A stretch of DNA of 64,000 nt. Source: Orobanche coerulescens. Its lineage: Eukaryota > Streptophyta > Magnoliopsida > Lamiales > Orobanchaceae. The stretch spans positions 11,376,501 to 11,440,500 of the forward strand of contig CM065815.1 of the NCBI GenBank assembly GCA_033398695.1, read 5' to 3'. This document shows positions 32,362 to 43,804 of the stretch, piece after piece. A program made the translations under genes and the position numbers. Every line of letters starts with the position of its first letter. Position 1 is the stretch's first letter. Below the pieces are notes generated by a model. It did no database searches. It was not told the origin of the DNA and was given only the letters and a program-made list of their open reading frames with translations.

Positions 32362-35300
32362 ATGTCTCGTGGCGAAATTGAGTGCCTTGCTGATAGTGGA
32401 ACAACCCACACTATTCTTCGGAATAGGCAATTATTCAAGGATATTGTGCCATATATATCCTCAGTGACAATAATGATTGGTTCCTCCCAAGTAATTCAAG
32501 GGAGGGGACCTGCTCATTTCTTGATACCTAATGGTACGCATATTAATGTCACAAATGCTCTCTATGCCCCAAGAGCAAACCGAACCTTGCTAAGTTTTAG
32601 GGACATCCGTGCCAACGGTTATCACCTTGATACACATTGTGAGAATGGGACAGAATTTTTGTGTGTTACTCTGGCAGAATGCGGAAGACACCGCGTTCTC
32701 GAGAAACATATGAGTCTAAGTAGTGGTTTATACCAGACTACAATAAGGGTTATTGAATCATATGCTGTGAGTCACGAACTGTGTGATTCCGAAGCATACC
32801 AACTATGGCATGACCGACTCGGTCACCCTGGACGCGACATGATGATTCGCATTTTGAAAAACTCACATGGTCATCCGTTTTTCAAGTCCAGAAAATGATT
32901 GGAAGCACCACTCGATATCGGCATTGATGTGAGTGAGCTTGATACCGTATCACCGGGACTAGAGATCGCACGCCCTGATAAGGTTGACGGTGCATCTCTT
33001 GTAAATCCCGAGGCTTCCGTAGCAATTTCTAATGCCTATAAATCGTTTTGTAAAGCCTTTTCACTAGCAAAGTTGATACACTCTCCGTCCTTTACTAAAG
33101 ACTCAACACAAAACATTCGCTTCTTACAAAGAATTCAAGGGGACATATGTGGACCTATTCAGCCAGAGTGCGGACCATTCAGATATTTTATGGTTCTGGT
33201 TGATGCATCGACACGATGGTCACACGTCACTCTGCTATCCACAAGAAATGCTGCATTTGCTAAACTCCTAGCACAAATCATCAAGTTACGGGCTAACCAC
33301 CCCGACTTCCCAATCTCGTCCTTAAGATTGGACAATGCTGGAGAGTTTACGTCAAAGTCTTTTGACCACTATTGCATGTCGATAGGGATTGAAGTTGAAC
33401 ATCCCGCCCCCCATGTTCATTCGCAGAATGGCCTTGCCGAGGCTATGATTAAGCGATTACAGCTTATCGCCCGAGCATTGGTATTGCGCACCAACTTGCC
33501 GATTTCTGCCGGGGGTTATGCAATTTTGCATGCGGATATACTTATTCGCTTTCGACCCACTGCCAATCAACCGTTTAGTGTGTACCAGTTGGTAACTGGA
33601 TATGAGCCTGATATTTCACACTTACGCATTTTTGGTTGTGCAGTATATGTGCCAATTACGCCTCCACAGCGTACTAAAATGGGTCCGCAAAGACGATTAG
33701 GTATATATGTTGGCTATGAATCGCCTAAAATTATCCGCTATTTGGAACCTTTGACAGGAGATCTGTTTACTGCAAGATTTGCGGATTGTCACTTTGATGA
33801 GACAAACTTCCCGTCGTTAGGGGGAGAGAGGAATCGACCGATTCCAATTGAACGCCAGGAAATTGTCTGGTGTGCTCCCTCCTTGCCTCATCAAGATCCC
33901 CGCACAGCTCAATCCGAGCTAGAAGTGCAACGTATTCTCAGTCTTCAGAAAGTTGCGGATTCAATGCCCGACAGCTTTACTGATACTGCGAAAGTGACAA
34001 GATCTACCATTCCCGCTGCGAATGTTCCTGCAAGGTTAGAAGTCCCAGTTATAGGGCAAGGTTCAGCCGCCCAAAGGAATGATGCCCCCGGCGTCAACCT
34101 TAGTGGTGGGACGGCTGCTTCGACTGCTCTTATCCCTGCTCGAAAGAAGGGGAGGTCAGTGGGTATAAAGGATACCGAACCTCGAAAGAGAAGAGGAACG
34201 GAGGCACAAAATCCTCTCGTCATAGACACAGTGACTCCATCACACGAGATTATCTCTGACTACTGATATGTCCTCGAATCAACAATGGAACAATCGACCG
34301 ACGCGTCGGAAACTTTGTTGATGTCAGAAAATAAAGAAATCTCGATGCAATATACGAGTGAATACGTACTATTGGACAGGTCGTCCACGCTAGTCGATGA
34401 TGCTTTTGCCTACTCCGTCGCTCAATATATTATTGAAGACGATGACGCTGAGCCGCACTCGGTTGCTGAGTGTCAACAACGAGCCGATTGGCCGAAATGG
34501 AAAGATGCAATGCAGGCTGAACTAGACTCAATGGCTAAACGTGAGGTATTTGGCCGTATCGAACCAATACATGTGGGCGTTAAACCAGTTGGACATAAGT
34601 GGGTCTTTGTTCGTAAACGCAATGATAAGGATGAGGTCATGCGTTACAAAGCGATAGTAGTTGCCCAAGGCTTCTCGCAGCGCCCTGGCATTGACTACGA
34701 GGAGACGTATTCTCCCGTTATAGACATCATCACTTTCCGCTACGTAGTCAGTTTGGTAGTGTCCGGAAAACTGAACATGCAGCTTATGGATGTGGTTACA
34801 ACGTATCTTTATGGGGATCTAGATACGGATATCTATATGAAAGTCCCCGAAGGGATTTCATTGCCCAAATCAAGTAGCTCTAAACCACGGAGCGCTTACG
34901 CTGTGAAATTGCGTCGTTCACTGTATGGGTTGAAACAATCCGGAAGGATGTGGTACAACCGCCTACGTGAATACTTGGTTGGGAAGGGATACGAGAACAG
35001 TGACATCTGTCCATGCATTTTCGTGAAAAGAACAGATGCAGGATTCGTGATTGTAGCCGTCTATGTAGATGACATGAATGTTATCGGTACCATAGATGAG
35101 GTCAATGAAACGGACCGCTACCTTAAATCCGAGTTCGAGATGAAAGACCTGGGGAGGACTCGATTTTTCTTGGGCTTAGAGAACATCGAGATGATGGCAT
35201 ACTCATTCATCAGTCTGCCTATGTCCACAAAATGCTCAGGCGATTTAGTATAGACAATGCACATCCTCTTGCTACCCCCATGATTGGTCGAAGTTTGGAA

Positions 35301-36203
35301 ATGAACAAGGATCCGTTTCGTCCCAAAGAGGAGGATGAAGAGGTCCTTGGAGCAGAAACACCGTACCTTAGCGCAATCGGTGTGTTGCTGTATCTGGCTC
35401 AATGTACTCGTCCAGACATCGCATTCTCTGTGAATCTATTAGCGAGATTTAGCTCCGCTCCCACGATAAGGCATTGGAATGGAGTAAAACACATCTTTCG
35501 ATACTTGAAAGGCTCTAGTGATCTTGGATTGTTCTTTCCCTACGAAAGAGAGAGCGATATTCCGAAAGGAAATGTTGAGGTTAAGACGATGCATACCGAT
35601 CGTCGATCTTCCTCTGATATTGCAGCTAAGCATGGTAGCTTGACTACCAGAAGTGCTAATGCGAGCAAGCTTACCCCTTATGCAGAGAATCCTAATGACA
35701 CGTTAGTTGGATTTGCTGATGCCGGTTATCTCTCTGACCCGCATAAAGGACGTTCCTAAACTGGTTATGTGTTCACCATTGGGAATACGGCAATATCTTG
35801 GCGATCTACCAAGCAGACCCTGGTTGCTACTTCCTCAAACCATGCAGAGATAATTGCATTGCACGAATCCGTAAGGGAGTGCATTTGGCTCCGGTCAGTC
35901 ATAGACCATATACGAGGAACGTGTGGATTAGATCCCACTACAGCAACCCCTACTTGCATCTTTGAGGACAATGCGGCATGCATTGAGCAGATGAAGTTAG
36001 GTTTCATTAAGGGTGACAATACCAAGCATATTGCGCCGAAGTTCTTTTATAATCAGCAGCAGCAGAAATTGCTGAATATCGAAGTGAAACAAGTGAGTTC
36101 CGATGAGAATATCGCAGACTTGTTCACTAAGTCTCTGCCGAAATCTACATTTGAGAAACATGTGAGAAGCATCGGCATGTGTCGATTATCCGAGCTCAAC
36201 TAA
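32362..36203 (+). pseudogene. Copia pol: protease, integrase, RT, RNase H (broken)
   Basis: Protease core 'LADSGTTHTIL' at about 32386-32418. The GAG-pre-integrase motif LWHDRLGHPG is near 32806. The integrase core has D of 'GDICGP', D of 'LRLDNAGEF' and E of 'NGLAEAM' (33140-33450). RT from about 34470 has YVDD at 35062-35073. RNase H from about 35370 includes 'RSTKQTLVATSSNHAE' and 'EDNAACIE'. In-frame stops: TGA 32896-32898, TGA 34264-34266 and TAA 35757-35759 (CAA would fit). A frameshift near 35240 divides RT from its connection domain. All key catalytic motifs remain readable, but no single polyprotein is possible. Confidence 0.9.
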
Positions 36204-36236
36204 TGATAGGTCGACGGAATGAGCTGTCATGTATAC

Positions 36237-36828
36237 TAGGGCTGGCAATTTTCAGCACGACACGAAAACACGACACGGACCGACACGAAATTAATGGGTT
36301 AGTGTCAAACCTTATTGGGTTCGGGTTCTTATCAGGTTGACCCAATAAGGACACGATAATTTTGGGTCGGGTTCGGGTTGGGTTCGGGTCGGGTTCAGGT
36401 AACCCGTTATAATTTATTTTTTTTAATAAATATTTATTAAAAAATTAAATATTTAATAAATATTTAATAAATATTTTTTTAATAATTTATTTCTTTTAGA
36501 CTTTTATTTGAGGTTTATAATTCTTATTGTTTTTTATCATTTTTTTGTTAGTATTTATAGGTTATCAGGTTGTTATCGTGTTGAAACAGGTTTTTAACGT
36601 GTCGTGTCGTTATCGTGTTGCTATCGTGTCGGATCAACACGAATCCAATCGTGTTTTTATCGTGTTCGTGTCGTGTCCGGGTCGTGTTCGGGTTTGACCT
36701 TATCAGGTTGGGTTCGTGTTCGGGTTTAGAAAATCCTTATCAGGTCGTGTTCGGGTTTGACCTTAACAGGTCGGGTAGTTATCAGGTCAACCCGATAACG
36801 ACCCAACCCGCACGATTTGCCACCCCTA
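36237..36828. mobile_element. hAT-like non-autonomous element inside the Copia 3' region
   Basis: The ends TAGGGCTGGCAA and TTGCCACCCCTA are inverted repeats, flanked by the exact 8-bp duplication ATGTATAC (36229-36236 and 36829-36836), the size produced by hAT transposases. The 592-bp interior is rich in 'gttcgggttcg' and 'cgtgtcgtgt' repeats and an AT tract, with no coding capacity. It inserted after the Copia element did. Confidence 0.9.
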
Positions 36829-37006
36829 ATGTATACCTCAGGGAGTATACTTCACATGATTCTGACATTTGTAGTTGGTGCGTTGCGCTCTTTTTCCTCA
36901 CCAAAGTCTTTGTTTTTCCCACGGGATTTTATTTGACTTGGAAAGGTTTTTTACCGAGGCAACACCTTGTGCACCATGTTAGTATTAGTGTTCGACACAT
37001 GGGGAG

Positions 37007-37236
37007 TGTTCCGGGAAATTCTTCTCGTATTGGTGTCTTACCTAATACTGGTTGTAGAGGGATAGAGTTATGGAAGGTTCTAGACTCTTCCATAAGTAGT
37101 AGAATCCTGTTAGATGTCTTACCTTAACTAGGAATCCTATGTATGGAAGGACTCTCTTTGTAATGCCTATATAAAGGCCCTCTATTCATTGTTATCAATA
37201 TAATTGATTTACTGTCTTTTACTTTCTCCTCAAACA
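37007..37236 (+). repeat. 3' LTR of the Copia element
   Basis: Starts TGTTCCGGG right after the purine tract and ends CTCAAACA. Homologous to 29350-29578. Confidence 0.9.
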
Positions 37237-37756
37237 TAAACACTATTTTACCGTTAATAATCTATTTTTACTCTAAGTAACCCCAATTTTATGTATCCTA
37301 AACACTCACTTAATTACGAAAATCAAACAAAAAAAACAAGCATGGCCACACCCTCTCTTTTTCGTGAATTATTTGGTGAAGACAATGTCCATATACTCCT
37401 ACCACTAATAATGAATCATATACGTTCCATATATCTTTAATTTTTCATTCATATGTTAATTTTTTATTTACTAGTGCGCTATTAATGCTAGTTATTAGGA
37501 TCAATTATTGCATTTTATGTTAGTGGAGCATGATGGAGGGTAATTTAGAAGAAGGGATATTGCATTTTTTTTGAACGCTTAAAATAATGTAAGTTTACAA
37601 GATTCTCCCCATGGAATGATCATCCACCTAATTAACTTAGTGTTAATACAATTTCCATCTTATTTGATAAAATATTCTCAAGTTTTAAGTGATGTTGGAA
37701 ATTTCCATCATATTTCCCATTTTACTCATTTTAAAGTATTTGATTGATTGATAATA
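37237..37756. other. AT-rich intergenic DNA
   Basis: No gene, RNA or repeat boundary recognised between the Copia 3' LTR and the start of the 'gtattagtcatttt' repeat array. Confidence 0.4.
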
Positions 37757-37830
37757 GCATTAGTCATTTTAGAGAATAGTATTAGTCATTTTAAAGAAAA
37801 GTATTAGTCATTTTAGAGAAGTGAGAATCA
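37757..37830. repeat. Left end of the 21-bp tandem repeat array
   Basis: Three copies of the unit 'gtattagtcattttagagaa'. The same unit resumes at about 40950 beyond the long-TIR element, so that element sits inside or beside the array. Confidence 0.6.
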
Positions 37831-38505
37831 ATTTTTTAATACCAAATCATAAAACTGACAAGATTTATATCCTCATTCATAAGAGTATAAGTTTTTAGTA
37901 CCATTTCGATTAAAAAGACTAAAATGTCCTCCCAAAGGTACCAATGTTGACTTTCTCTTTTCTTTTTGTATTTTATTTAATTTAAACTATTTTTTTCCTT
38001 TTTCATTTTCCTCATCTCCTCAAGGCCGATCATTAATAACCAACATCAAAATTTAACTACAACATATACATTAAAACAACACAACCATTTTTGACAAAGG
38101 ATCTCTCAAAAATCTTATAAAAATCACAAGATTATTCGAAAAGAAAAGTCGACGTTCAAATAGAACTTCATTTGTCGTGCTTCTGGATTCATAAAGAAGG
38201 TATGCATCAATATTTTACCGCTGAATTTTTTTTTCTCGACAAGTTCTTCCGGACACGATGGCTGCACACGATGGCAAGCCACCGTGTGCAACGGTCGTGT
38301 CCAACGGCCTTGACATCACCACAACTAACGTGTCGGGTGCTGTATCCTACAGATTGCGGACGCTGCCGGGCCCTGTATCCTACAATTGCTGAGTGCTGTC
38401 GGGGCACACGATCGTGCCCATGATGGGACTAGTCATCGTGTGCACACGATCATGGCAGGATGCACACGACAGCAACAATCCATGACCGTGAGGAGGATGC
38501 ACAAA

Positions 38506-39797
38506 AGTTCATGTGCACACGATGGGGCACATGATCGTGCACACGATGGGACTAGCCATCGTGTGCACAAGAACATCAATATTTTCCACTAATTTCTCAA
38601 ATTACTCATCAATTTACGTGTTGTTACTTATATATTAACAAGTGTTTGTTAACAAAAGTTATAGATTGAATTAATATAATATATTGCATATCGTGTGTAG
38701 TCTATATGTTCTCAATGTATTAGTTCGTACATATAAGTTCATCATCTGTATGAAATATCTCATATACTAATGAATTACACGAAATAACAAATACGAGTTT
38801 GTATAAGAAGTCATGTAGTAATTAATGTTTGAACAAGCAATTTTAGAATCACAAAACATCCTTTTAGAAAACACATTAAATCAAATTGGCAAAATATCAA
38901 AGTTCATGTGCACACGATGGGGCACACGATCATGCCCACGATGGGACTAGCCATCGTGTGCACAAGAACATCAACATTTTTCACTAATTCCTCAAATTAC
39001 TCGTCAATTACGTGTTGTTACTTGTATGTTAACAATGTATTTATTTAAAAAGTTATAGATTGAATTAACATAATATATTGCATATCGTGTGTAATATATA
39101 TGTTCTCAATGTATTAGTTCGTACATATAAGTTCATCATCTGTATGAAATATCTCATATACTAATGAATTACACGAAATAACAAATACGAGTTTGTATAA
39201 GAAGTCATGTAGTAACTAATGTTTGAACAAGCAATTTTAGAATCACAAAACATCCTTCTAGATAACACATTAAATCAAATTGACAAAAATACCAAAAATT
39301 CATGTACACATGATGGGGCACACGATCGTGCCCACGATGGAACTAGCCATCGTGTGCACAAGAACATCAATATTTTTCATTAATTTCTCAAATTACTCGT
39401 CAATTACGTGTTGTTACTTATATATTAACAAGTATTTGTTAACAATATACTTATTTAAAAAATTATAGATTGAATTAACATAATATATTGCATATCGTGT
39501 ATAGTATATATGTTCTTAATGTATTAGTTCGTACATATAAGTTCATCATGTGTATGAAATATCTCATATACTAATGAATTACACGAAATAACAAATACGA
39601 GTTTGTATAAGAAGTCATGTAGTAATTAATGTTTGAACAAGCAATTCTAGAATCACAAAACATCTTTCTAGATAACACATTAAATCAAATTGGCAAAAAT
39701 ACCAAAAGTTCAAATGCACACAATGGGACACACGATCGTGCCCACGATGGGACTAGCCATCGTGTGCACAAGAACATCAACATTTTTCACTACAGTG
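38506..39797 (+). repeat. Tandem repeat of about 400 bp, three copies and a partial fourth
   Basis: Unit starts at about 38506, 38901, 39298 and 39708 (spacing 395, 397 and 410). Each unit begins with a foldback: GTGCACACGATGG and CCATCGTGTGCAC flank an inner perfect palindrome CACGATCGTG. An AT-rich body with 'gtattagttcgtacatataagttc' follows. Related shorter repeats ('gcgggcgctgccggg', 'ctgctgagtgctgtcgggg') flank the array on both sides (38320-38420, 39800-39980, 40385-40470). Open frames over it are repeat artefacts. Confidence 0.85.
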
Positions 39798-39998
39798 ATG
39801 TGCCTACAGCATGCAGGCGCTGTATGCTAAGTGCTGTCGGGGATCGTCGTGTGTTAACCATCGTACAGCATGCGGGCGCTGCCGGGCTTTGTATCCTACA
39901 ACTGCTGAGTGTTGTCGGGGATCGTCGTATGTTAACCATCGTACAACATGCGGGCGCTGTGCTAAGAACATCAACATACCAAACAGCGGTGTGCCTAC

Positions 39999-40379
39999 TA
40001 GGGGTGTTCAAAACTGGATATCCGGAATTTCGGATATCCGAAAATTCGGATAGTAGATTTTGATATCCGATATCTGAATATCCGGAAAAGAATAAGAATT
40101 ATATTCGGATATCCTTATATTCAAAAAAATATTCGGATTTGGATATCGGATATCGGAATATCCGAAAAAAATTTCGGATATGGATATCGGATATCCGAAT
40201 ATCCGAATACCTTGTATTATTTAAAATATAAAAAAAATTGGGATTTTTCGGATATTTCGGATATCCGAATATTCGATTTTTCTAAAGAGTACTATCCGAT
40301 GTCCGAATCCGAAGTTCCGGATATCCGAATATTCGGATATCCGAAAATTTGGATTTTCGGATATTTTTGAACACCCCTA
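39999..40379. mobile_element. hAT MITE made of GGATATCCGAA repeats
   Basis: The terminal inverted repeats TAGGGGTGTTCAAAA and TTTTTGAACACCCCTA are flanked by the exact 8-bp duplication GTGCCTAC (39991-39998 and 40380-40387). The 381-bp interior is almost wholly built of the palindromic word GGATATCCGAA and variants. Non-coding. Confidence 0.92.
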
Positions 40380-40944
40380 GTGCCTACACCATGCGGGCGC
40401 TGTATCCTACAGCTTGCGGGCGCTGCCGGCCCTGTATCCTACAGCTGCTGAATGCTGTCGAGGATCGTCGTGTGTAAAGCATCGTGCCACGAAAGACCAT
40501 CGTGCACACGATGGTGTCATCTTCTTCAGCACCATCGTGAGATGATGAACAACCGTCATGGCACGATCGTGTGTGAATAAATTACACTAATATAAGCCTC
40601 TTCAGATGGGGTGTCACTAGCGTGTGAGGAACTTCTGGCGTCTTCAGATTCTCTATCATAGTCGGAGTTAGATATTTTCTTGCCGGCGATAGGGTTTCAC
40701 GACGGGGGGTTCGGTTCGCGACAGAGAGAGAGAGAGTTTTTTTTTTTGGGAAGAGAGAGATTGGGTTGTGAGACCGTTTAGATTATTGTTGTTTGATTTT
40801 ATTATTTTTCTATTCTTTATGTTTTTCTTTTAGTGGTAGACTTTAAGGGTAATAATGTCTTTTAACACATTTTGGTATCAAAAACTTATACTCTTATGAA
40901 TGAGGATATATAACTTGTTATTTTTATGGTTTGGTACTAAAAAA

Positions 40945-41474
40945 GAGAGAAGAGAATAGTATGAGTCATTTTAGAGAACGGTATTACTCATTTTGCTGAA
41001 AAGTATTAGATATTTTACTGAAAAGTATTAGTCATGTTAGAGAATAATATTAGACATTTTACTGAATAGTATTAGTCTTTAAAGAATAGTATTAGTCATT
41101 TTGCTAAAAAGTATTAGACATTCTACTGAAAAGTATTAGTCATGTTAGAGAATAGTATTAGACGTTTTACTGAATAGTATTACTCATTTTACTGAAAAGT
41201 ATTAGACTTTTACTGAAAAGTATTAGTCATTTTAGAGAACAGTATTAAATATTTTACTGAAAAGTATAGTCATTTTAGAGAAGAGTATTAGTCATTTTAT
41301 TGAAAAGTATTAGACCTTTTACTGAAAAGTATTAGAAAGTATTAGTCATGTTAGAGAATAGTTATACATTTTACTAAATAGTATTACTCATTTTAGTGAT
41401 ATGTATTATACATTTTACTGAAAAGTATTAGTCATGTTAGAGCATAGTATTAGTCATTTTACTGAAAAGTATTA
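40945..41474. repeat. Main block of the 21-bp tandem repeat array
   Basis: Some 25 degenerate copies of units 'gtattagtcattttactgaaaa' and 'gtattagtcatgttagagaata', partly alternating in a higher-order pattern. Further copies lie at about 42545-42688 and 43270-43330. No coding potential. Confidence 0.8.
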
Positions 41475-43269
41475 GGGGCTGTTTACTTTTTTTTTCATTA
41501 ATCTCTGAATGGATTAAACTGTCTGAGTGGATTAATCTGTCTGATTTGGAAAGATACCTTGTTGTTTCTTTTTTTTCTGAATGAACTATCTGAATGACAG
41601 AAATGACCATTTTACCCCTCAATATGAATTAAGTCCTTTTTGATAAAGGACGGATTGAACATTTTAGTTTATATAATCAATTTATATAATATAACATAAT
41701 ATATATTTTAATTTATATTATAATATATATTCATAAATCATATTATAATTTTCAGGTATATTTAAATAATCATACAATATTTTTATAAATATATTAAGTT
41801 ATATCTTAATATATATAGTTATATTAATTTTTTTAATAGTCAATACAAAAAAATTAATTTAAATAATATCAGATAATATATATTTTAATTTATATTATAA
41901 TATATATTCATATATTATAATTTCAGGTATATTTAAATAATCAGACAATATTTTTATAAATATATTAAGTTATATTTTAATATATATAGTTATATTAAGT
42001 TTTTAATAGTCAATATAAAAAAAATCAATTTATATAATATAACATAATATATATTTTAATTTATATTATAATATATATTCAAATCATATTATAATTTTTC
42101 GGTATATTTAAATAATCAGACAATATTTTTATAAATATATTAAGTTATATTTTAATATATAGTTATATTAATGTTTTAATTGTCAATATAAAAAATCAAT
42201 TTATATAATATAACATAATATATATTTTAATTTATATTATAATATATATTCATAAATTATATTATAATTTTCGTATATTTAAATAATCGGACAATATTTT
42301 GATAAATATATTAAGTTATATTTTAATATATATATATAGTTATATTAATTTTTTATCAATAAATAGTTTATATTTTATGACTTTTAAATATATAATATTA
42401 ATATATATTTTAAATTTATATTATGTACTCAATTATAATTAAGATTATATGATAATTTATACTATATATACTCAATTCTTTTATTGCACTAGCACTGACC
42501 AACTGAAACACCAACACTCACACCTAATAATCTGGAATCCATCGTGAATGATATTACTCATTTTACTGAAAAGTACTAGTCATGTTAGAGAATAGTATTA
42601 GACATTTTACTGAATAGTATTACTCGTTTTACTGATATGTATTAGATATTTTACTGAAAAGTATTAGTCATGTTAGAGAATAGTATTAGGGTAAAACAAC
42701 TGAACTGAACTCAAAGTAAGCTAGGGGTATGATGCAGAGAAAATTACAAGAAAACAACTGTGTTCCAACGGATCACCGCGTAGCAGTGGATAGTGTACGA
42801 CAGAAAATAACTGGAGAGTATGGGAGTCAATGCAGAATAATCCCGAGGTGATGGAGCAAATTTATGGACGAGAAGAAGATGAAGAATTAACCGATTATAA
42901 AAATTAGTTAATGTTCAATAGTACTATTACCATAACGTGTATTACAAAATTTGATCATCTTAACAATGACAAGTATTATTGTTGTCATTATTATTAGTAT
43001 TATTATTGTCATCTATTAAAAGATTGTACTTTGGACAATGACAAGTATTATTGAAATGTGTACTTTTTATAGGAAAATGGAAATGGCAAAATAATATTTA
43101 ACAACATTAACTTAATAATAATGATATTAATATTAATAGTAAAACCAATAGTAATTGTAATAATAATGATATTAATAATAATACTATCATTGTTTTCAGA
43201 GAAATAAATTAGAAGCAATCGAATCGAATCGATTGTAATCGAATCAATACGAAACAAGAGAACAGGCCC
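41475..43269. mobile_element. Harbinger-like insertion in the 21-bp array
   Basis: The left end GGGGCTGTTTACTTTT and right end ..GAGAACAGGCCC are similar inverted Tourist-type ends, with TTA on both sides (41472-41474 and 43270-43272). Removing 41475-43269 and one TTA restores an unbroken array unit across the join, which supports one insertion event. A complication is that copies of the array unit also occur inside (42545-42688). The interior may therefore be a composite, or two separate insertions may each have lost an end. No transposase is seen. Confidence 0.5.
41678..42365. repeat. AT-rich tandem repeat, period about 170-176 bp, four copies
   Basis: Copies start at about 41678, 41854, 42025 and 42195. 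Each contains 'ataatatatattttaatttatatta' and later 'aataatc.gacaatattttt' words. The period is in the nucleosome-length range typical of plant satellites, but there are only four copies. Confidence 0.75.
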
Positions 43270-43330
43270 TTAGTCATTTTACTGAAAAGTATTACTCATT
43301 TTAGAGAATAGTATTAGACATTTTACTGAA

Positions 43331-43804
43331 ACACCGACACTCACTGCCACTCCTATTAGTATTACTTTACAAATTTTCAGATTAAAATCCATCTTACTTT
43401 GAAGTAGTAACAATCTTAGTATTATTTTATAAAATTTCACATCAAAATCCATCTTACTTTGAATCAGTAACAATCTTAATATTATTTTTATAAAATTTCA
43501 GATCAAAATCCATCCTACTTTGAATTTCTTTTTGATAAACCATCTTACTTTCAATTAGTAACAATCCTAGTATTATTTTTTAAATTTTAGATCAAAATCA
43601 ATCTTACTTTGAATTAGTAACAATCTTACGTATTTTTTTTTAAATTTCAGGCCAAAATCCATCATATTTTAAAAATCAAGCCAAAATCCGTTCAAAAATT
43701 TATAGTTATGTGGATATTAAATTAATAAATTTAGGTGTATGATCATATTGACCTTTCAAATTTGGTGGATATCAAATTAGTTAATTTGACCGTTCAAAAA
43801 AAAA
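43331..43804. other. AT-rich DNA with short repeats
   Basis: Several degenerate copies of 'aaaatccatcttactttgaattagtaacaatctta' (43375-43640, period about 70-75 bp). No gene. Confidence 0.5.

Larger units (their letters stand above)
29350..37236 (+). mobile_element. Ty1/Copia LTR retrotransposon, decayed
   Basis: LTRs 29350-29578 and 37007-37236 (229 and 230 bp) start TGTTCCGGGAAAT and end CTCAAACA. A primer-binding region 'ttatcagcacg' follows the 5' LTR (from about 29581), and a purine tract ACATGGGGAG (36997-37006) precedes the 3' LTR. The order gag, protease, GAG-pre-integrase, integrase, RT, RNase H is that of Copia. The coding region has several stops and frameshifts and a hAT element inserted after RNase H. 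The 5-bp flanks (GTTCT and TAAAC) do not match, so a target duplication is missing. A 5' leader of about 860 bp includes a GC-rich part (29630-29900). Confidence 0.92.
37831..40944. mobile_element. Non-autonomous DNA transposon with long terminal inverted repeats
   Basis: About 75-100 bp at the left end (37831-37925) match the reverse complement of the right end (40850-40944). Both contain 'tcctcattcataagagtataagttttt' and begin TTTTTTA(A/G)TACCAAA. The 3.1-kb interior has about 400-bp tandem repeats, CACGATCGTG palindromes and a later hAT MITE, but no transposase. At 40590-40750 lies a less AT-rich, gene-like stretch with a GA repeat that could be captured host sequence. A target duplication could not be separated from the flanking repeat array, so the superfamily is open. 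Confidence 0.6.

Noticed and set aside
38506..39797. CRISPR-like array
   Set aside because: Units are about 400 bp and nearly identical throughout, with no spacer variation, in a plant transposon.
38172..40063. Several ORFs with 'CTRQQ' and 'GTHDRAHDGTSHRVH' type sequence
   Set aside because: They repeat with the 400-bp units and are products of tandem repeat sequence.
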